Source: Mermis nigrescens (lineage: Eukaryota; Nematoda; Enoplea; Mermithida; Mermithidae). Taken from it: 64,000 bases of DNA. The notes beneath the pieces are model-generated. The model was not told the origin of the DNA. It searched no databases and was given only the letters and a program-made list of their open reading frames with translations. The stretch spans positions 994,936 to 1,058,935 of the forward strand of contig JAVLUZ010000169.1 of the NCBI GenBank assembly GCA_036768485.1, given 5' to 3'. The position numbers were made by a program, and so were the translations under genes. Position 1 is the first letter of the stretch. Each line of letters begins with the position of its first letter. Below are positions 11,945 to 23,584 of the stretch, piece after piece.

Positions 11945-12600
11945 AGTAAAAATCGGCGATATTGCCAACATCGCCGACACTTTTTCCCGGTTCAGAGTGT
12001 CTCGATTTTCCCGATTTTTAGTCAGCAATATCGCCGACTTTCCCAATTTTTGTCGGCGATATCGCCGATTCTTACGACTTTCCCAATTTTTGTCGGCAAT
12101 ATCGCCAACTCTTACGATTTTCCCGATTTTTAGTTGGCAATATTGCCGACTTTCCCAATTTTTGTCGGCGATATCGCCGACTTTCCCGATTTTTGTCGGC
12201 GATGTCGCCAACTAAAATCGTAAAGCCCGGTTCAGAAGTAAAAGTCGGCGATATCGCTGATTTTTGTCAGCAATATCGCCGATTTTACCGATTCAGTCGG
12301 GAAAGTCGGCGATGTCGCCGACAAAAATCGGGAAAGTCGGCAATATTGCCGACAAAAATCGGGAAAGTCGGCGATATCGCCGACAAAAATTGGGAAAGTC
12401 GGCGATATCGCCGACAAAAGTCGGGAAAGTCGGCGATAACACCGACTGAAAATCGGGAAAATCGTAAGAATCGGAGATATCGCCGACAAAAATAGGGAAG
12501 TTGGTGTTATCGCCTACTGAAATCGGGAAAGTCGGCAACAGATACTTACATAATGACCAGCACAACAGAACACAAACCGACTAAAATTGGGAAAGTCGGC
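11945..12600. repeat. Palindromic satellite array (unit about 31 bp)
   Basis: Each unit is an 18-bp perfect palindrome gtcggcgatatcgccgac plus a spacer of about 13 bp (aaaaatcgggaaa). Spacers read in one direction up to about 12210 and in the other after about 12240, so the array itself switches orientation. Many units carry single substitutions. Translations in all frames are repetitive artefacts, not genes. Confidence 0.9.
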
Positions 12601-12879
12601 AATAGGTACATATATAATTTTTAACGCGTACCCTTTGTTTTTAGCCCAAAAAGGACTCAAGAAAAAAAGTTCCCCCAGAAATTTTTTACTGTGCATGTCT
12701 GCGGCCAAGTCAGAAATTTTCTGGGAAAAATAGGGCAGAAATAAGGACAAAAGGTGATAAAGATCGCAATTTTTTCACAAGTGTCTGAATTTCGTTCTTT
12801 ATCATGAATTGTGGTAGAATTGGCGCGAATTTGACTTTTCTAGCACTTTTCAGTCGTTTTTGGCCCCAAAAACCGAAAA

Positions 12880-13215
12880 AATTCCGACCTAATGGTACCG
12901 GCTGACCCGCCAGATTGACCAGGCTGTGCATCTATGGTCTGGAGGCTCTGAGCCACACGTGGGCGTGGGGGTTCGAGTGTATGCATCCCCCCAGAAGGCA
13001 AAATACACAACATGAAAACAAGAATACCTCCCATAAATCGATTTTCGAATTTTTTCAGCATTTTTCGCGATTTTTTGATGACAATGGATAGCACTCGATG
13101 AGAAATATGGAAAAATCGTGCTTTTTCGCCCTTCCACCATTCTTAAGGCCATTTTTTGACCTTTTAAAAATTCTTTTACACTCCCCCAGAATTTTCGTGC
13201 TGACCACGTTTGCTC
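12880..13215 (-). repeat. Interspersed GC-rich repeat copy inside the satellite element
   Basis: On the minus strand this matches the chain seen at 57030-57270, including the tcgagtgctatccattg block and the GC-rich cgtgggggttcgagtgtatgcatcccccc block. It fills the middle of the satellite-ended element, either as an insertion or as its core. Confidence 0.6.
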
Positions 13216-13604
13216 TGGACCCCCAGAATCTGAAAGTCCCCTAAAATTCAAATGACCTCGGAATTCAATGTTTAATGCGATTTTCGGCATTTTAGCCCCA
13301 TTGGACTTGTAGGTACGTACGTACAAACAAATATGTAATAGCACAAAGTGTCAAAATGTGTGCAGAAAAGTCAGTTGAGTATCTCAGCTAATTAAAATTC
13401 ATGACATAAGATAGTAAGCAGTATAGTTTTCCGTACTCTCAGCTAAAAGTACGTAATATGTGTTAATCAGTAAGATTTGTTATGCAGTCAGGCACCTAGA
13501 TTGGTGGTACCTACATTTTTATGTACTTTATGATGATCTACATGAACAGCTACGTGCTTAAGTAGACAACAGCATACCTAGCGTATACTTCAATGCACCA
13601 AAAA

Positions 13605-13957
13605 TCGGCGATATCGTAGAAAAATAGGATGGGTTCCTTATTCTTACGATTTTAGTCGGCGACATCGCCGACAAAAATCGGGAAAGTCGGCGATATCACC
13701 GATAAAAATTGGGAAAGTTGGCGATATCGCCGACTAAAAATCGGGAAGTCGGCGATATCGCTGACAAAATCGAAAGTTGGCGATATCGCCGACAAAAATC
13801 GGGAAAGTCGTAAGAATCGGCGATATCGCCGACAAAAATGCAGGAAAGTCGGCGATATCGCCGACTAAAAATCGGGAAAATCAGGGCACTTCTGAACCGG
13901 GAAAAAGTGTCGGCGATGTCGGCGATATCGCCGATTTTTACTTCTGAACCGGGCTTA
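13605..13957. repeat. Second palindromic satellite array
   Basis: Same gtcggcgatatcgccgac unit and spacer as at 11945-12600, about ten units, ending in the terminal motif ctgaaccggg. It lies at the right end of the same element, giving array-type TIRs. Confidence 0.9.
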
Positions 13958-13973
13958 AGAATAGAGACCCATC

Positions 13974-14370
13974 AGTAGTACTCCATGCCCCTCCAGCACT
14001 ACAATCGGTTAAGCATAGCACATGCTTAAGCATAGAAACACTCGGAAGTATAGGCGCAAAGCGCCAAACTTGAGCGTTCTATTTTGAGTGAAGTGGCCGA
14101 AGCGCCGCGAATTTAGGACCATACTACTACACACAAAGCTAATAAAGTTAGAGAAATCGAATCAAAAAAAGGAACTCGCGCCTACTATTTTGCACTGGTC
14201 GGTCACCTGACAAGCAAAAATCATACTTTTTTTGCTTTGGTGCGAATCGCCAAACTTTTAATGCACAGTCGGTTATCCTGGACGGGCGGAACAAATTAAT
14301 TTAATTTGCATAAGTAGCGAGCAGCGTCCCACAGCATGCTATATGTTTTGGGTCTGTTATAATTTTAGTT
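13974..14370 (+). repeat. Left TIR of copy A
   Basis: Contains the family signature in order: the AGTAGTA end, the dyad cacatgcttaagcatag, the phrase tgcacagtcggttatcctgg, the GC block gacgggcgg, then an AT-rich stretch ending ttttagttcaga. Copy B's two ends have the same chain. This copy is longer because of an extra segment at about 14070-14240. Confidence 0.8.
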
Positions 14371-14632
14371 CAGATCATCAGCTCGCTGCACGTTGACTTC
14401 GCAGATAATGAGTCATCATAGGTTCTATTTTTAGTTCACGATGCATGCCAATGATGACCCATGCCAATACGACAAAGTCCATAGTCCCATAACATGCACA
14501 TGTTTAGTGTTCATTCTAATTTTAGAACATAGAATTATTTCTCCAGTACCATATAAGATATTCCAAAAAACTGAAATTTCCGGTTTTTCCAGTTTTGTCC
14601 AATTCTCATCCTCTTGTTTTTTTATAAAAGGA

Positions 14633-14640
14633 GAGAGCAA
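14633..14640 (+). promoter_or_regulatory. TATA box before polymerase, copy A
   Basis: TATAAAAG followed by gagagagcaagcaag, matching the promoter of copy B's polymerase gene. It lies 96 nt upstream of the ATG at 14736. Confidence 0.6.
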
Positions 14641-14735
14641 GCAAGAAAAATCATTCTCCAAAAATTTTTTTACTTGAACATCTGAATTTTCGCTCTTGAA
14701 ATCGTTTCATATTCAAACGGATCTGGAGTGTCGAA

Positions 14736-17700
14736 ATGGTTGATGACTGTAAACACAAGACGCGTGGTATGAACGGACGAAGAAATGCGGAGGAGGAGGA
14801 CAGTTCGGACGTTGTACAAATGGTACCCGCCAGAAGAATTTCACAAGAAAATTAAGGAGCCGAAACTCAAAAAGATCAAACGATCTAACACGGAAGGTCG
14901 AGCGTACATTAAATCTTCAGCAAATTTGATGGCCTAGAGACTTAGAAAGTACTCGGCCGAAATTTCCTTGACAGTAATCAAACAAAATTTTGACGATTCA
15001 ACGCAGACATGGTGGGCCTACAACATGCATCCACGTGCCAAAAAAGCTGGTAAATTGTGTCTTTCAAAAGCGGCGAGCAAATGAATGGCGAGAAAATTAA
15101 AATATACAATCGAGCGCATCTTTGCAGTCGAACGAGGAAGCAGCTTGAACAGCCGGAACGTGATAAAAATTGTATGAGAAAAGAAATGCATCAAATTAGT
15201 TCAGGTCAGCATAAGCGCAGATTTATAAACTAGAAAAAGAAATGAATACAAACAATGCCTTTTGTAAAATTAAGAATAATGATAATCTATAATATTGTAA
15301 ATTAGGTAGTAGCCAAAAGCACGTGTGCTCGTACATGGAAAACCCCAACGATAAACTTCCCAAAAGCAAAATATAAACATATGTGATAATTTTTACATCA
15401 TACACGATGCAACGAACTAGTGCAAGGAGTTGATGAAACTCGCAGGTGTTAAAGGTCATATAGTCTTGGCGGTATACCGGAGCGTAGGCGTTGCAGGCTG
15501 CAATGCCAACTTTCAAATTAAGGTTTTTAGTGCTGATTTCAGGAAATCATAATTTTTGAAGGCCGCCCGCAGAAAAAATGTACATTTGTATCATAATAAT
15601 AATAATCATTTTGACGTCAGTAGTATGCGGTTTGTCAGAGAATGCGGCTACTTCTGCGGAAATTGTAATATTGGCTATTCTAATGCCAATCAACATCGGT
15701 GCTCTAAAATTTGCCCATGTTGCTACGGTCCAGCATGTCCGAACGTCGCTCGTACGAATGTACAGACTGTAATCGCCTATTTAGGGGACAAAGGTGCTTT
15801 GAAAATCATAAAAAAAGTCGGAAAATCAACAATCGGTTTGTCAACAAACCACGCTATGTAAAACCTGTGGCCGACATGTAAATAGAGTCGATAAAATACG
15901 GAAACATAAATGTGGTCACTTTTATTGTAAAAACGTGTAAATCTGATGCGCCTACAGTTGATCATAAATGTTAAGCATGCAAGTCGTATTTCCGACGAAA
16001 AAGATAAAAGAAAAGACCAAATACGTGTTTTTTGACTTTGAAACGAGACAAGAAAAGACATGCGGAAATTCAAGACTCGAGCATGAACCCAATTTGTGTA
16101 TAGCGCATATTGTTTGCAGATTGCCGGCGAAGCCACTTGGACATTGCGATAAATGCGGCGAAAACCGGCGCATATTTTATGGCGATATTTCTGTACAGAT
16201 GCATTTTGCGATTTCCTTTTTTTGGTCTCGAAAATGCTATAGCAATCGCTCAAAACGGCTAAAGGTTTTGATGGACATTTTATTTTAAAATACTTTTTTA
16301 AGCAAGCCATTGCGCCCACCATTGTCACAAAAGGCTTAGAAATCATGAGCCTGAGTGCCGGATCGGTAAAACTTATCGACTCATTCAACTTTCTACCGAT
16401 GCCATTAGCCGCTTGCCAAAAACATTCGACGAACCCGAATTGAAAAAGGGCTTTTTCCCACATCTTTTCAATACAAAGGCGAACGAAAATTATGTGGTGA
16501 ACACAGACGCTTGGTACTACTCCCTGAAAGCGACTATGAGCCCCAAGAACAAGGGAAATTTCCAAAAGTGGTACGTCGAACAAAAAGGAAAAATTTTCGA
16601 TTTTAAGTCCGGAACTCTTTTGCTTATTGTGAGTCTGACGCCGATATTTTAAGGCGATGCTGTATGAAATTCCGCGATTTGTTTATAGCCGAGACCGGAA
16701 TGGATCCATTTGACTGCTCACTAACAATAGCAAGTGCGTGTAACAAAGTTTTCCGGTCAACCTACCTAAAGCCACAAACAATAGGCATAGTACCACACGG
16801 AGGGTATAGGCGAATAGAAAAGCATTCGATAACAGCCATGAAATGGCTCAAGTGGTTGAGCCAAACACATAAAATCAACATCAGGCACGCACGCAATATG
16901 GGCGAACAACAAAAAGTTGGCAATTATCGTGTAGACGGCATTTACGAAAATACTTGTGTGTACAAATTTAATGGATGCTTTTGGCACGGGTGCCCGAAAT
17001 GCATGAAGAAAAGGACACAAATGACGGCGGACCAAATAACATCGGCGGAAGAAGCTGCTTTCAAAATACTGTAAGACGGCGTAAAGCAATTGAAACAATG
17101 AGCTATGCTGTAATAGAGCTTGGGAGTGTGAATTGCGTCAGCAATTAAGAGCAATAAAGAGATGAAACAATTTTTCGACTCGGTAAAAATAGTTGACCCA
17201 CTTGACCCCAGAGAAGCGTTCTATGATGGACGCACAAACGCAATAAAGCTGTATGAAAAAATTAAACACGACCAAAACAAGGAACCACTAGAACGCATAA
17301 TGTACACGGATATATGCAGCCTATACCTGATCAGAATGAGTATGGCTTGCAATTTATCGGGCCACCCGCAAATTTTCACGGAAAATTTTTCGGAAATGAC
17401 AAAGAACAGAAGGCCATACCAAGGCTTAATAAAAGCGAAAATTCTCCCACCCAGGAATTGTACCACCCACTATTGCCGTACAGATTTGGCGAAAAATTAT
17501 ATTTTCCGCTATGCAGAACATGCAGTGAAACGCATCAAACAACAAGATGCGAGCACACAGTTATGAAGAACGCGATAGTGGGCGCATGGGCGACACTTGA
17601 AATGTACAAAGCGCTAGAACTGGGGTTCAAAATAATGGAAATATACGAGATATGGCACTACGAAACGACGGAGCAATATGATAAAACAAATAACCCAAAC

Positions 17701-18615
17701 GGCCCGTTTACATCGTATATCAATAAATTTATGAAAATAAACAAGAATCCGACGGATGGCCCTCGTGGGTAAAATCGGACGAAGACAGCGTGAAATACGT
17801 GCAAGAGTACAAAGAAAATGAAGGAATAGAGCTAGACGCTACAAAAATAGCCAAAACCCTGACTGCGAGCATTAGCAAAGCTAATGCTCAACAGTTTCTG
17901 GGGTAAATTCCTGACAGCGAAATACCATGTCGAAAGTTTCGTTTTTTACCAATCCGGCCCCTTTATTTTCACTTAATTTTCGATCCCTCAAATGTAATAT
18001 ATTCAATTAACGCGATCAATGAAAATCTAATGGCCGTCACAATGCAAAAGAGGATGAGTTCGCCAATCTTGATGGGGAATACAAAACTCGTGCTCGCGGC
18101 TTACACAACATCACAAGCTGACTAAGATTGTATGAGCATTTAGAGAAGCTAGGCGAACGTGTATTATATTTTGACACAGATAGTGTCATATATAAGAGCA
18201 CACTGGGAAGCAACGGGTATGAGGTGCCTATAGGGTCATACTTGGGAAATATGACGGATGAGTTGAAAGAATATGGCAAAGGCAGTTACATTGAAGAATT
18301 TGTTAGCTGCGGCCCTTAAAAAAACTACGCCAGACAAGGTACGCTCAACAAAAGATGGTACATTTTATTACCATATAAAGCGGGGGTTCACACTTTCCAC
18401 CGTAACTGCTACAAAAATTAATTTTCATTCATTACTAAAATGGTCAAAATTTTTGTACAGAAAAACAATATCGCTGGAAAAACTGTATATTTTCCACAAA
18501 TTCGGCGATTACCCGACCATAGTATTGTGACAGAAGATGCATCAAAAAAGTATAAAATTGTTTATAATAAACGGGTTGTAAAGCCCGATTTTTCAACAGT
18601 GTCTCATGGTTTTTA
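14736..18615 (+). pseudogene. Protein-primed DNA polymerase B relic, copy A
   Basis: Aligns throughout with the polymerase at 36240-40137 but is broken by many frameshifts and stops. Recognisable pieces: the N-terminal acidic region (14736-15200), the Cys-rich cluster HRCSKICPCCYGPACP (about 15690), the exonuclease I motif FFDFETRQEK (16030), the exonuclease III motif YCESDADIL-like (16625), the FNGCFWHGCPKC insertion (16960), polymerase motif A YTDICSLY (17300), motif B LMLNSFWGKF (17880) and motif C YFDTDSVIY (18170). Catalytic motifs survive but lie in different frames, so no working enzyme is made. The decay is much further on than in copy B. Confidence 0.9.
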
Positions 18616-18625
18616 ATATGTCCAT

Positions 18626-19000
18626 AACTCAATTGTATGTTTGTTTTTTCTGGGTGCACTTCATACCCTGTGGAGTGAGCAGGTACGTGGTGCAGTGTAC
18701 CCGGTGCTTGGGTCTTTTTTATATTTTGCTGTTGCTGCCTGTACCTTGCGGAAGCAAGTTTGTGGCAGGAGGTAGCGGTCAACTCAATTGGGTGTTTGTT
18801 CTTTCTGGGTGCACTACATACCCTGTGAGGAGCAGGTACGTGGTGCAGTGTACCCAGTGTTTGGAGTTTTTTTTATTTTGCTGATGCCGCCTGTACCTTG
18901 CAGGAAGCAAGTTCGTGGCAGGAGGTAGCAGCGTTCGGTGTGATTGTTTTTTCCACTGCCGCCTGTACCTTGTGGAAGCAAGTTCGTGGCAGGTAGCGGA
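18626..19000 (+). repeat. Tandem hairpin-bearing repeat, ~155 bp, 2.4 units
   Basis: Units begin at about 18626 and 18781 (aactcaattg), with a partial third after about 18946. Each contains ggtacgtggtgcagtgtacc and a foldback block gcctgtaccttg...ggaagcaagtt...ggcagg. Copy B has different sequence in the equivalent polymerase-membrane gene interval (35840-36240), so this interval varies between copies. Confidence 0.7.
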
Positions 19001-19300
19001 TTTGTATGTGCATATGGACGAAAAGGGATTGTTTTAATAAATTTGTAAATATTCTATGCATCTTCTGCTTCACTCTTTCTATCTTTTTGTGTATTGTTTC
19101 ATAGAATTTTTCATTTTGTTTAAAGAATAGAAAAGTGCATAAAAATCGAAAAAAACCTAAAAATCGCCCAAAAATTTTATGCTCTCACGTGCATCCGGCT
19201 CCCCGCGGCCGAGAGTGGAAAACGCTGTTTTACAGCGGCTTAGTGATGCACATCCCCGATTTTTCTATAAGCTTATTAAGCACTTTTCCCTTATGAAAAA

Positions 19301-19551
19301 ATGTTAAATGGTACTTGCATAACTAGATACCACCTACAATCCTGTTTATACGAAATTTTGAAGGTTGTATTGTTCTCATAATTGTTCTATCTATTTTAGT
19401 TTTGTGCAAGCTTTTGAAGAAACAAATTAAAAAGTTGCATAGAGGTTTAAGTAGCTTAAGATCAAGTAGAAATGGATCTCGTCGATTGTCTGCAGTGTCT
19501 GATGAAGCCCAAATCGAAATACCACTACGAGATTTGTAATTTTCTGCATAA
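19301..19551 (+). pseudogene. Small membrane protein, copy A (frameshifted)
   Basis: Equivalent of the 82-aa protein at 35588-35836. The start MLNGTC and the C-terminal half (LSAVSDEAQIEIPLRDL) are readable, with a frame change in between. The hydrophobic segment CSHNCSIYF/LIIVLSILVL region is present. The function is unknown. Confidence 0.6.
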
Positions 19552-19800
19552 GAAACCATGTTTTCAACGGAGATGGTGCAGATTTTTCGAACCTGGTTGT
19601 AAACAGTGTTTTTAAGATAGCTAAAAATCTCCAAGTTTTTCATTTTCACTCTCTGAGAAATGTTCAAGTGAAATGAACGTTATCAAGAAAGATAAGTACA
19701 TGTTGTACTTTTATTCGGAAGGACCTCAGTCAAAACGTGACGATATAAGCTTTGCTGTTAAATGTGATGATTGTATTTTAAAAATTTCACGAAAGAAAAA
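19472..19800 (+). pseudogene. Cys-rich protein, copy A
   Basis: Starts MDLVDCLQC inside the end of the membrane protein frame, as in copy B, and keeps the Cys spacing up to GCKQC before a stop. Later pieces (KCDDCILKISRKK, about 19760) match the decayed C-terminus of copy B. Conservation of this overlapping frame in two copies argues that it is a real gene. Confidence 0.5.
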
Positions 19801-19890
19801 TTAAAAATTGTAGTAAAATTTTGCAAAAAGTGTACTAATATTTTTGCACGGTAGCAAAAGGCAAAAAACGCTTTATATTTCTATTGAATC

Positions 19891-20910
19891 ATGGAGGAAA
19901 ATTATTATGATCCTCAAACAGGGTACACGGGGTCGAACCTCTGAGAACACATACAAAACTCCCCAAAAAGGAGGTGATAAACTGGTTAGAAACTCAACCA
20001 ACGTACACACTACATAGACCCGCCCATAAAAAATACGAACGTAACAAGGTGATTGTTTCGAGGATTGATGAACAATGGGCTATAGATTTGGTAGACTTGC
20101 AATCACTGAAAAAGTATAATGATGGTCATGTTTTTCACTTAAACTGTATAGACGTGTTTAGCAAATACGCTTGGAGTGTACCTGTAAAAAAATAAAAAGC
20201 GCAGCATCGATTCTCAATGCTTTCAAACTCATTTTGGATAAAGGCCGAAAACCAGAAAAGGTGCAAAGCGATGCTGGCACAGAATTTTTAACAAACAATT
20301 TCAAACCTTTTTGAAAGAAAATGATATTGATTTTTTCACAACAAACAGTGAGCTCAAGGCATGCGTAGTCGAGCGTTTCACCGCACGCTTAAAGAACGCA
20401 TGTGGCGTTATTTTACGAAACATAACACGCATAGGTACATTGATATTTTAGACGATTTGATTAAAGGTTACAATAATACAAAACATCGTACGATAGGGAT
20501 CGAACCGGCCAATGTTAATAATAATAACGAGTCTCAAATTTTACAGAAAGCATTCAAAATTGATAATAAAAACGTAATTTTTAAGTTTAATGTAGGAGAT
20601 AAAGTTCGCATAAGTAAGGTCAAGCAGAACTTTTGAAAAGGGCTACGAGCCCAATTGGAGTGAAGAAACGTTCGTAATAGATAAAAACTTAAACGCAATC
20701 CTCGCCTACACACTAAAGGACCAGATGGGCGGAAAAAATTAGACGGTGTATTCTATGAGCCAGAACTACAAAAAGTAAACATTATCGATGAAGTTTACGA
20801 ACAGAAAAGTTTTAAACACTCGCAAAAAAGGAAGAAAAACGGAATATTTAGTTAAATGGCGCGGTTTTCCTGAAAAATTCAACAGTTGGGTTAATAATCT
20901 GATAAAAATT
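19891..20910 (+). pseudogene. Integrase with chromodomain, copy A
   Basis: Retroviral-type (rve) DDE integrase, first reading frame starting MEENYYDPQTGYTG at 19891. It meets a stop soon after (19940s) because of a frame break shared with copy B, then resumes as INWLETQPTYTLHRP. The first catalytic Asp lies in AIDLVDLQSL, the second in SDAGTEF (about 20270; deleted in copy B), and the Glu in the KACVVERF region. After several frameshifts the chromodomain is readable (KTEYLVKWRGFPEKFNSWV, 20835-20890). Catalytic residues survive but not in one frame. Confidence 0.85.
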
Positions 20911-20917
20911 ATGAGTC

Positions 20918-20925
20918 TATATAAG
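20918..20925 (+). promoter_or_regulatory. TATA box before zinc protein, copy A
   Basis: TATATAAG followed by aaac, 41 nt before the ATG at 20959; identical spacing to copy B. Confidence 0.6.
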
Positions 20926-20958
20926 AAACCTCTGATAAAAAGCATGCATCGTTAAAAA

Positions 20959-21261
20959 ATGGATTCTACAAACAAGACTATCAAACCCCAAATTCAGCTG
21001 TGCCCTTTACAACTTGCCTCGGCTAATGTATGCACCAACGATCGAACTTTGCTATTTTTTGCCAAAAATTTGCGAAGAACGAGACTGCTTTAGAACAGAT
21101 TCGGGTAACTTATTTTTCGGATACCGATGTGTCCAAAATGTTTGGAATACAATAAGGCGAGACAAGAGGCGGGGATCGCAGTTCTTGAGAGACACTTGGA
21201 AGACAGAAAAAATATGGCTTCACGACGGGAAGAAAGCTTGCTAAAAATAGCATCAGAATAG
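20959..21261 (+). pseudogene. Zinc-ribbon-like small protein, copy A
   Basis: Counterpart of the 102-aa protein at 33921-34229. Starts MDSTNKTIK and shows the CEERDCFRTDSG block. Frameshifts separate the first Cys pair from the second. See copy B for the description. Confidence 0.6.
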
Positions 21262-21338
21262 AGCTGGAGTCTATCTAAGGGATTAAAAATTTAAAGAAGC
21301 ATCATTCTTAAAAATTTTAACTTACTGTGCGGTCGAAA

Positions 21339-21730
21339 ATGTCTTCCGGTCAGCAAGTATTTGTTACTTTTTGTTCCGAGCTAGCGCTCTCGCATTTTTT
21401 CGTTGTTTCCATACAACGATTACCAGCTTGCTCGGGTTGCAACGTATTTTTGAACCGTTTCTCTGATGCCTACAAGGATCAGTGGAAAGCGGCTGCTGCA
21501 GATTACAACATGCAGCGCGAGTTGACAGGAAAAAAACAAACGGCGCGGCTTCTGAGATATTTTGCTATTGCCTTAGAGCGGCAAATGGCCCGTTTCGAAA
21601 CATCTTTCTTTGTCGAAATGTGGCAACATATTCGGCCAGAACGTCGCGTTGTTTGGACACTGTCAACCGAAAATACGTTGATACGCAAATTGAGCGTATC
21701 ATGAGCAATATAGAAAACCTCAATTTGTAA
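21339..21730 (+). pseudogene. Unknown structural-type protein, copy A
   Basis: Counterpart of the protein at 33474-33860, starting MSSGQQVFVTFCSELA and ending in the same MSNIENLNL. Frameshifts occur near 21400 and 21660. The TATA-like box before it has decayed to TATCTAAG (21272-21279). Confidence 0.6.
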
Positions 21731-21885
21731 AAAATGTACATTCGCCTGGTAAAAATCAAAAAATTCTTAAATTAGCGCTGAAGCTCTGGGTGCTCGTCTC
21801 AAGAGGGTCAGAGCAGCTGCATAAGCAGCTGGCAGAGAGAGCTTCATCTATATTAGAAAAAGCACAATTCATACACGTAATGAAA

Positions 21886-22496
21886 ATGGATCTCCGATTT
21901 AAACACCCCTTTTACTTGAATTGTGGCCGGCCCCACAAAGGCTGGAAAATCAACTTTTTGTAAAACAGCTTGTAAAAAAATGCAAATAATTTTATTCATC
22001 CGCCTCCGAAATTCATATGGTGGTTTTTCGCAGAAGATCAGAGTTTGTATAAAGAGATGGAAACCAGCGTAATTTTCATGAAAGGTCCCCTGATTTAAGT
22101 CTAGTTAGGCAACATAGCAGTGAACCACAATTAATTATAATAGATGATCTTATGCAAGAAGCAAAAATGATACATTATTCACACGTGGTTGTCATCATTG
22201 GAATATTTCTGTAATAAACATCGTTCAAAACATATTTTTTAAAGGTTTGAGAACGTCGCATAAACACGGAATATTTAGTTTTAATGAAGAATCCGTCTGA
22301 TCGGCTCCAGGTACAAACACTAGCCCGTCAGCTTTACCCTCATAGTCCTAAATTTTTCTTTAAAGCCTTTAATGATACTACAAAAGAAGCGTTTTCTTTC
22401 CTTTTGGTCGACTTGACACAATCTACACCTGAAAATTCACGCTTCCGCGCTAAAATTTTTTCGAAAAATCCTGTTGTTTACACCGAAAAAGTATAA
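21886..22496 (+). pseudogene. Packaging ATPase, copy A
   Basis: Counterpart of the ATPase at 32708-33319, starting MDLRFKHP. The P-loop region (GPTKAGKS) and the Walker B strand (LIIIDDLMQE) are present at about 21930 and 22130, but frameshifts near 21905, 21960, 22090 and 22260 break the frame. The C-terminal 70 residues (22284-22496) are open. Confidence 0.8.
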
Positions 22497-22499
22497 AAG
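22492..22499 (+). promoter_or_regulatory. TATA box overlapping the ATPase stop, copy A
   Basis: TATAAAAG contains the TAA stop of the ATPase gene (22494-22496) and lies 40 nt before the ATG at 22532. The same overlap is present in copy B. Confidence 0.65.
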
Positions 22500-22531
22500 A
22501 ACTTAAACGTATTTTTAGGTCAAAATAAAAA

Positions 22532-22872
22532 ATGGCTCCAAAACGTTTACAAAAACACATTAGCTACATCGACGTGTTGTCTAAGGCAAAACCTAAACAA
22601 CGTAAGGCAATATTAGAACATGCCGAAAATGACCTAATTTTATGCTTATGCGAATGCATACTCAACGTATTAAATGGAAATGTCCCTTTAAACCGGTCGA
22701 GTTCGAAAAATTGAGTAAATTTAAGACACAAGCTGCGCAACCTATCTGCCTCAAATATATCAGTAAAAAAGAAAAAGGACATATTGGTACAAAAGGGTGG
22801 TTTCCTTCCTGCCTTACTCGCGCCTATATTAGGAATAGCAGGGCAGCTTTAGCAGATGCAATTATTAAATGA
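22532..22872 (+). pseudogene. Small conserved protein (~113 aa), copy A
   Basis: Counterpart of 32333-32674. Open to about 22714 (MAPKRLQKHISYIDVL ... KGNVPL-like block), then frameshifted; the last part (hydrophobic, ending ADAIIK) is in another frame. Its TGA overlaps the next ATG (ATGA) as in copy B. Confidence 0.65.
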
Positions 22873-23537
22873 TGATTCATACAAACAAAATGATTCTAGT
22901 CCCCACGAAGCTAGCTCGGGGAGAAATGAAAGCACTTCCGATTACATGTCAAACCTAGATCGTGAAATGATGAATATTTTAAACGATAATTCGTTACCTA
23001 TGGACGCTAAAATTTTACAATATAATCAAATTTTGCGTAGATATCAAACAGCTAAGCAGGATCTTGAAAACCGTTACAGCTCGAAATTAAGGAAGAGAGA
23101 GCAGCAGACGCTAAATTTTTGCATACAGCCAAGCAAAATTGAATGAACCTATAAAGACAGATGTTGTAGAAGAAGCAGTTTTTAGCACAGTACCCCGAAA
23201 ATGGCAGAAACAAGCCCCACTATTACTTAAATATGCTTGGAAAAGCCCACACATAAAATGGGCAGACAAAGGAGAAATGATTATTGACGGTAATAAAATT
23301 GCAGGATCGAACATTGTTGATTTAGTTTCCGATTTTTCGCGTATTCGAAAATCTGAACCACCTATCGGTGCTGAAATTTTTCTCCAAAAATTAATCGATG
23401 AAAATATTCCAAAAGAATCTATTGTAAATAAAAGTCAATTGAATTTATTGCAAAACCAAGTTTATGCATCGCCATCTCAGTCATTTTCTACGCCATCGTC
23501 ACAAGAGAAAAGCCACTGAAATACTGATAAATCTATA
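22869..23537 (+). pseudogene. Conserved ~200-aa protein, copy A
   Basis: Counterpart of 31660-32336. Open pieces 22856-23146 and 23139-23519 cover SNLDREMMNIL, the KRW/KWQKQ block, HIKWADKGEMIIDG and the Ser-rich tail. A frameshift near 23120 and a one-base loss near 23525 break it. The original stop codon would fall inside the next TATA box (23534-23541). Confidence 0.65.
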
Positions 23538-23541
23538 AAAG
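23534..23541 (+). promoter_or_regulatory. TATA box before minor capsid gene, copy A
   Basis: TATAAAAG followed by aaat, 51 nt before the ATG at 23585, same spacing as in copy B. Confidence 0.6.
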
Positions 23542-23584
23542 AAATTTAAAGCATAATTAAACACTAAAAAGAATTTTACAAAAA

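Larger units (their letters stand above)
11929..13967. mobile_element. Non-autonomous element with satellite-array ends
   Basis: The outer ends are inverted: agcctggttcagaagtaaaa on the left and its inverse (tacttctgaaccgggctta) at 13945-13967. Inside each end is an array of a self-complementary satellite (11945-12600 and 13605-13957). Further copies of the end motif at about 11990, 12224 and 13886 suggest nested insertion or array expansion. A related end motif, ttaagcctggttctgaagtg, bounds the palindromic element at 47172-48172; TTAA at those borders is a piggyBac-like target signature. No transposase is present. Confidence 0.6.

Noticed and set aside
11903..12565. Several 70-100 codon open frames in the palindromic satellite, on both strands
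   Set aside because: They are translations of the 31-bp satellite (repeating RRYRRQK or SAISPT words) and arise because the unit has few stops.
11945..13957. CRISPR-like array of direct repeats with spacers
   Set aside because: Spacers are themselves nearly identical and the repeats are perfect palindromes; the setting is eukaryotic and no cas genes exist.
15777..16583. A 268-codon minus-strand open frame opposite copy A's polymerase
   Set aside because: It is the antisense shadow of the polymerase relic; its sequence mirrors conserved polymerase codons and has no match of its own.
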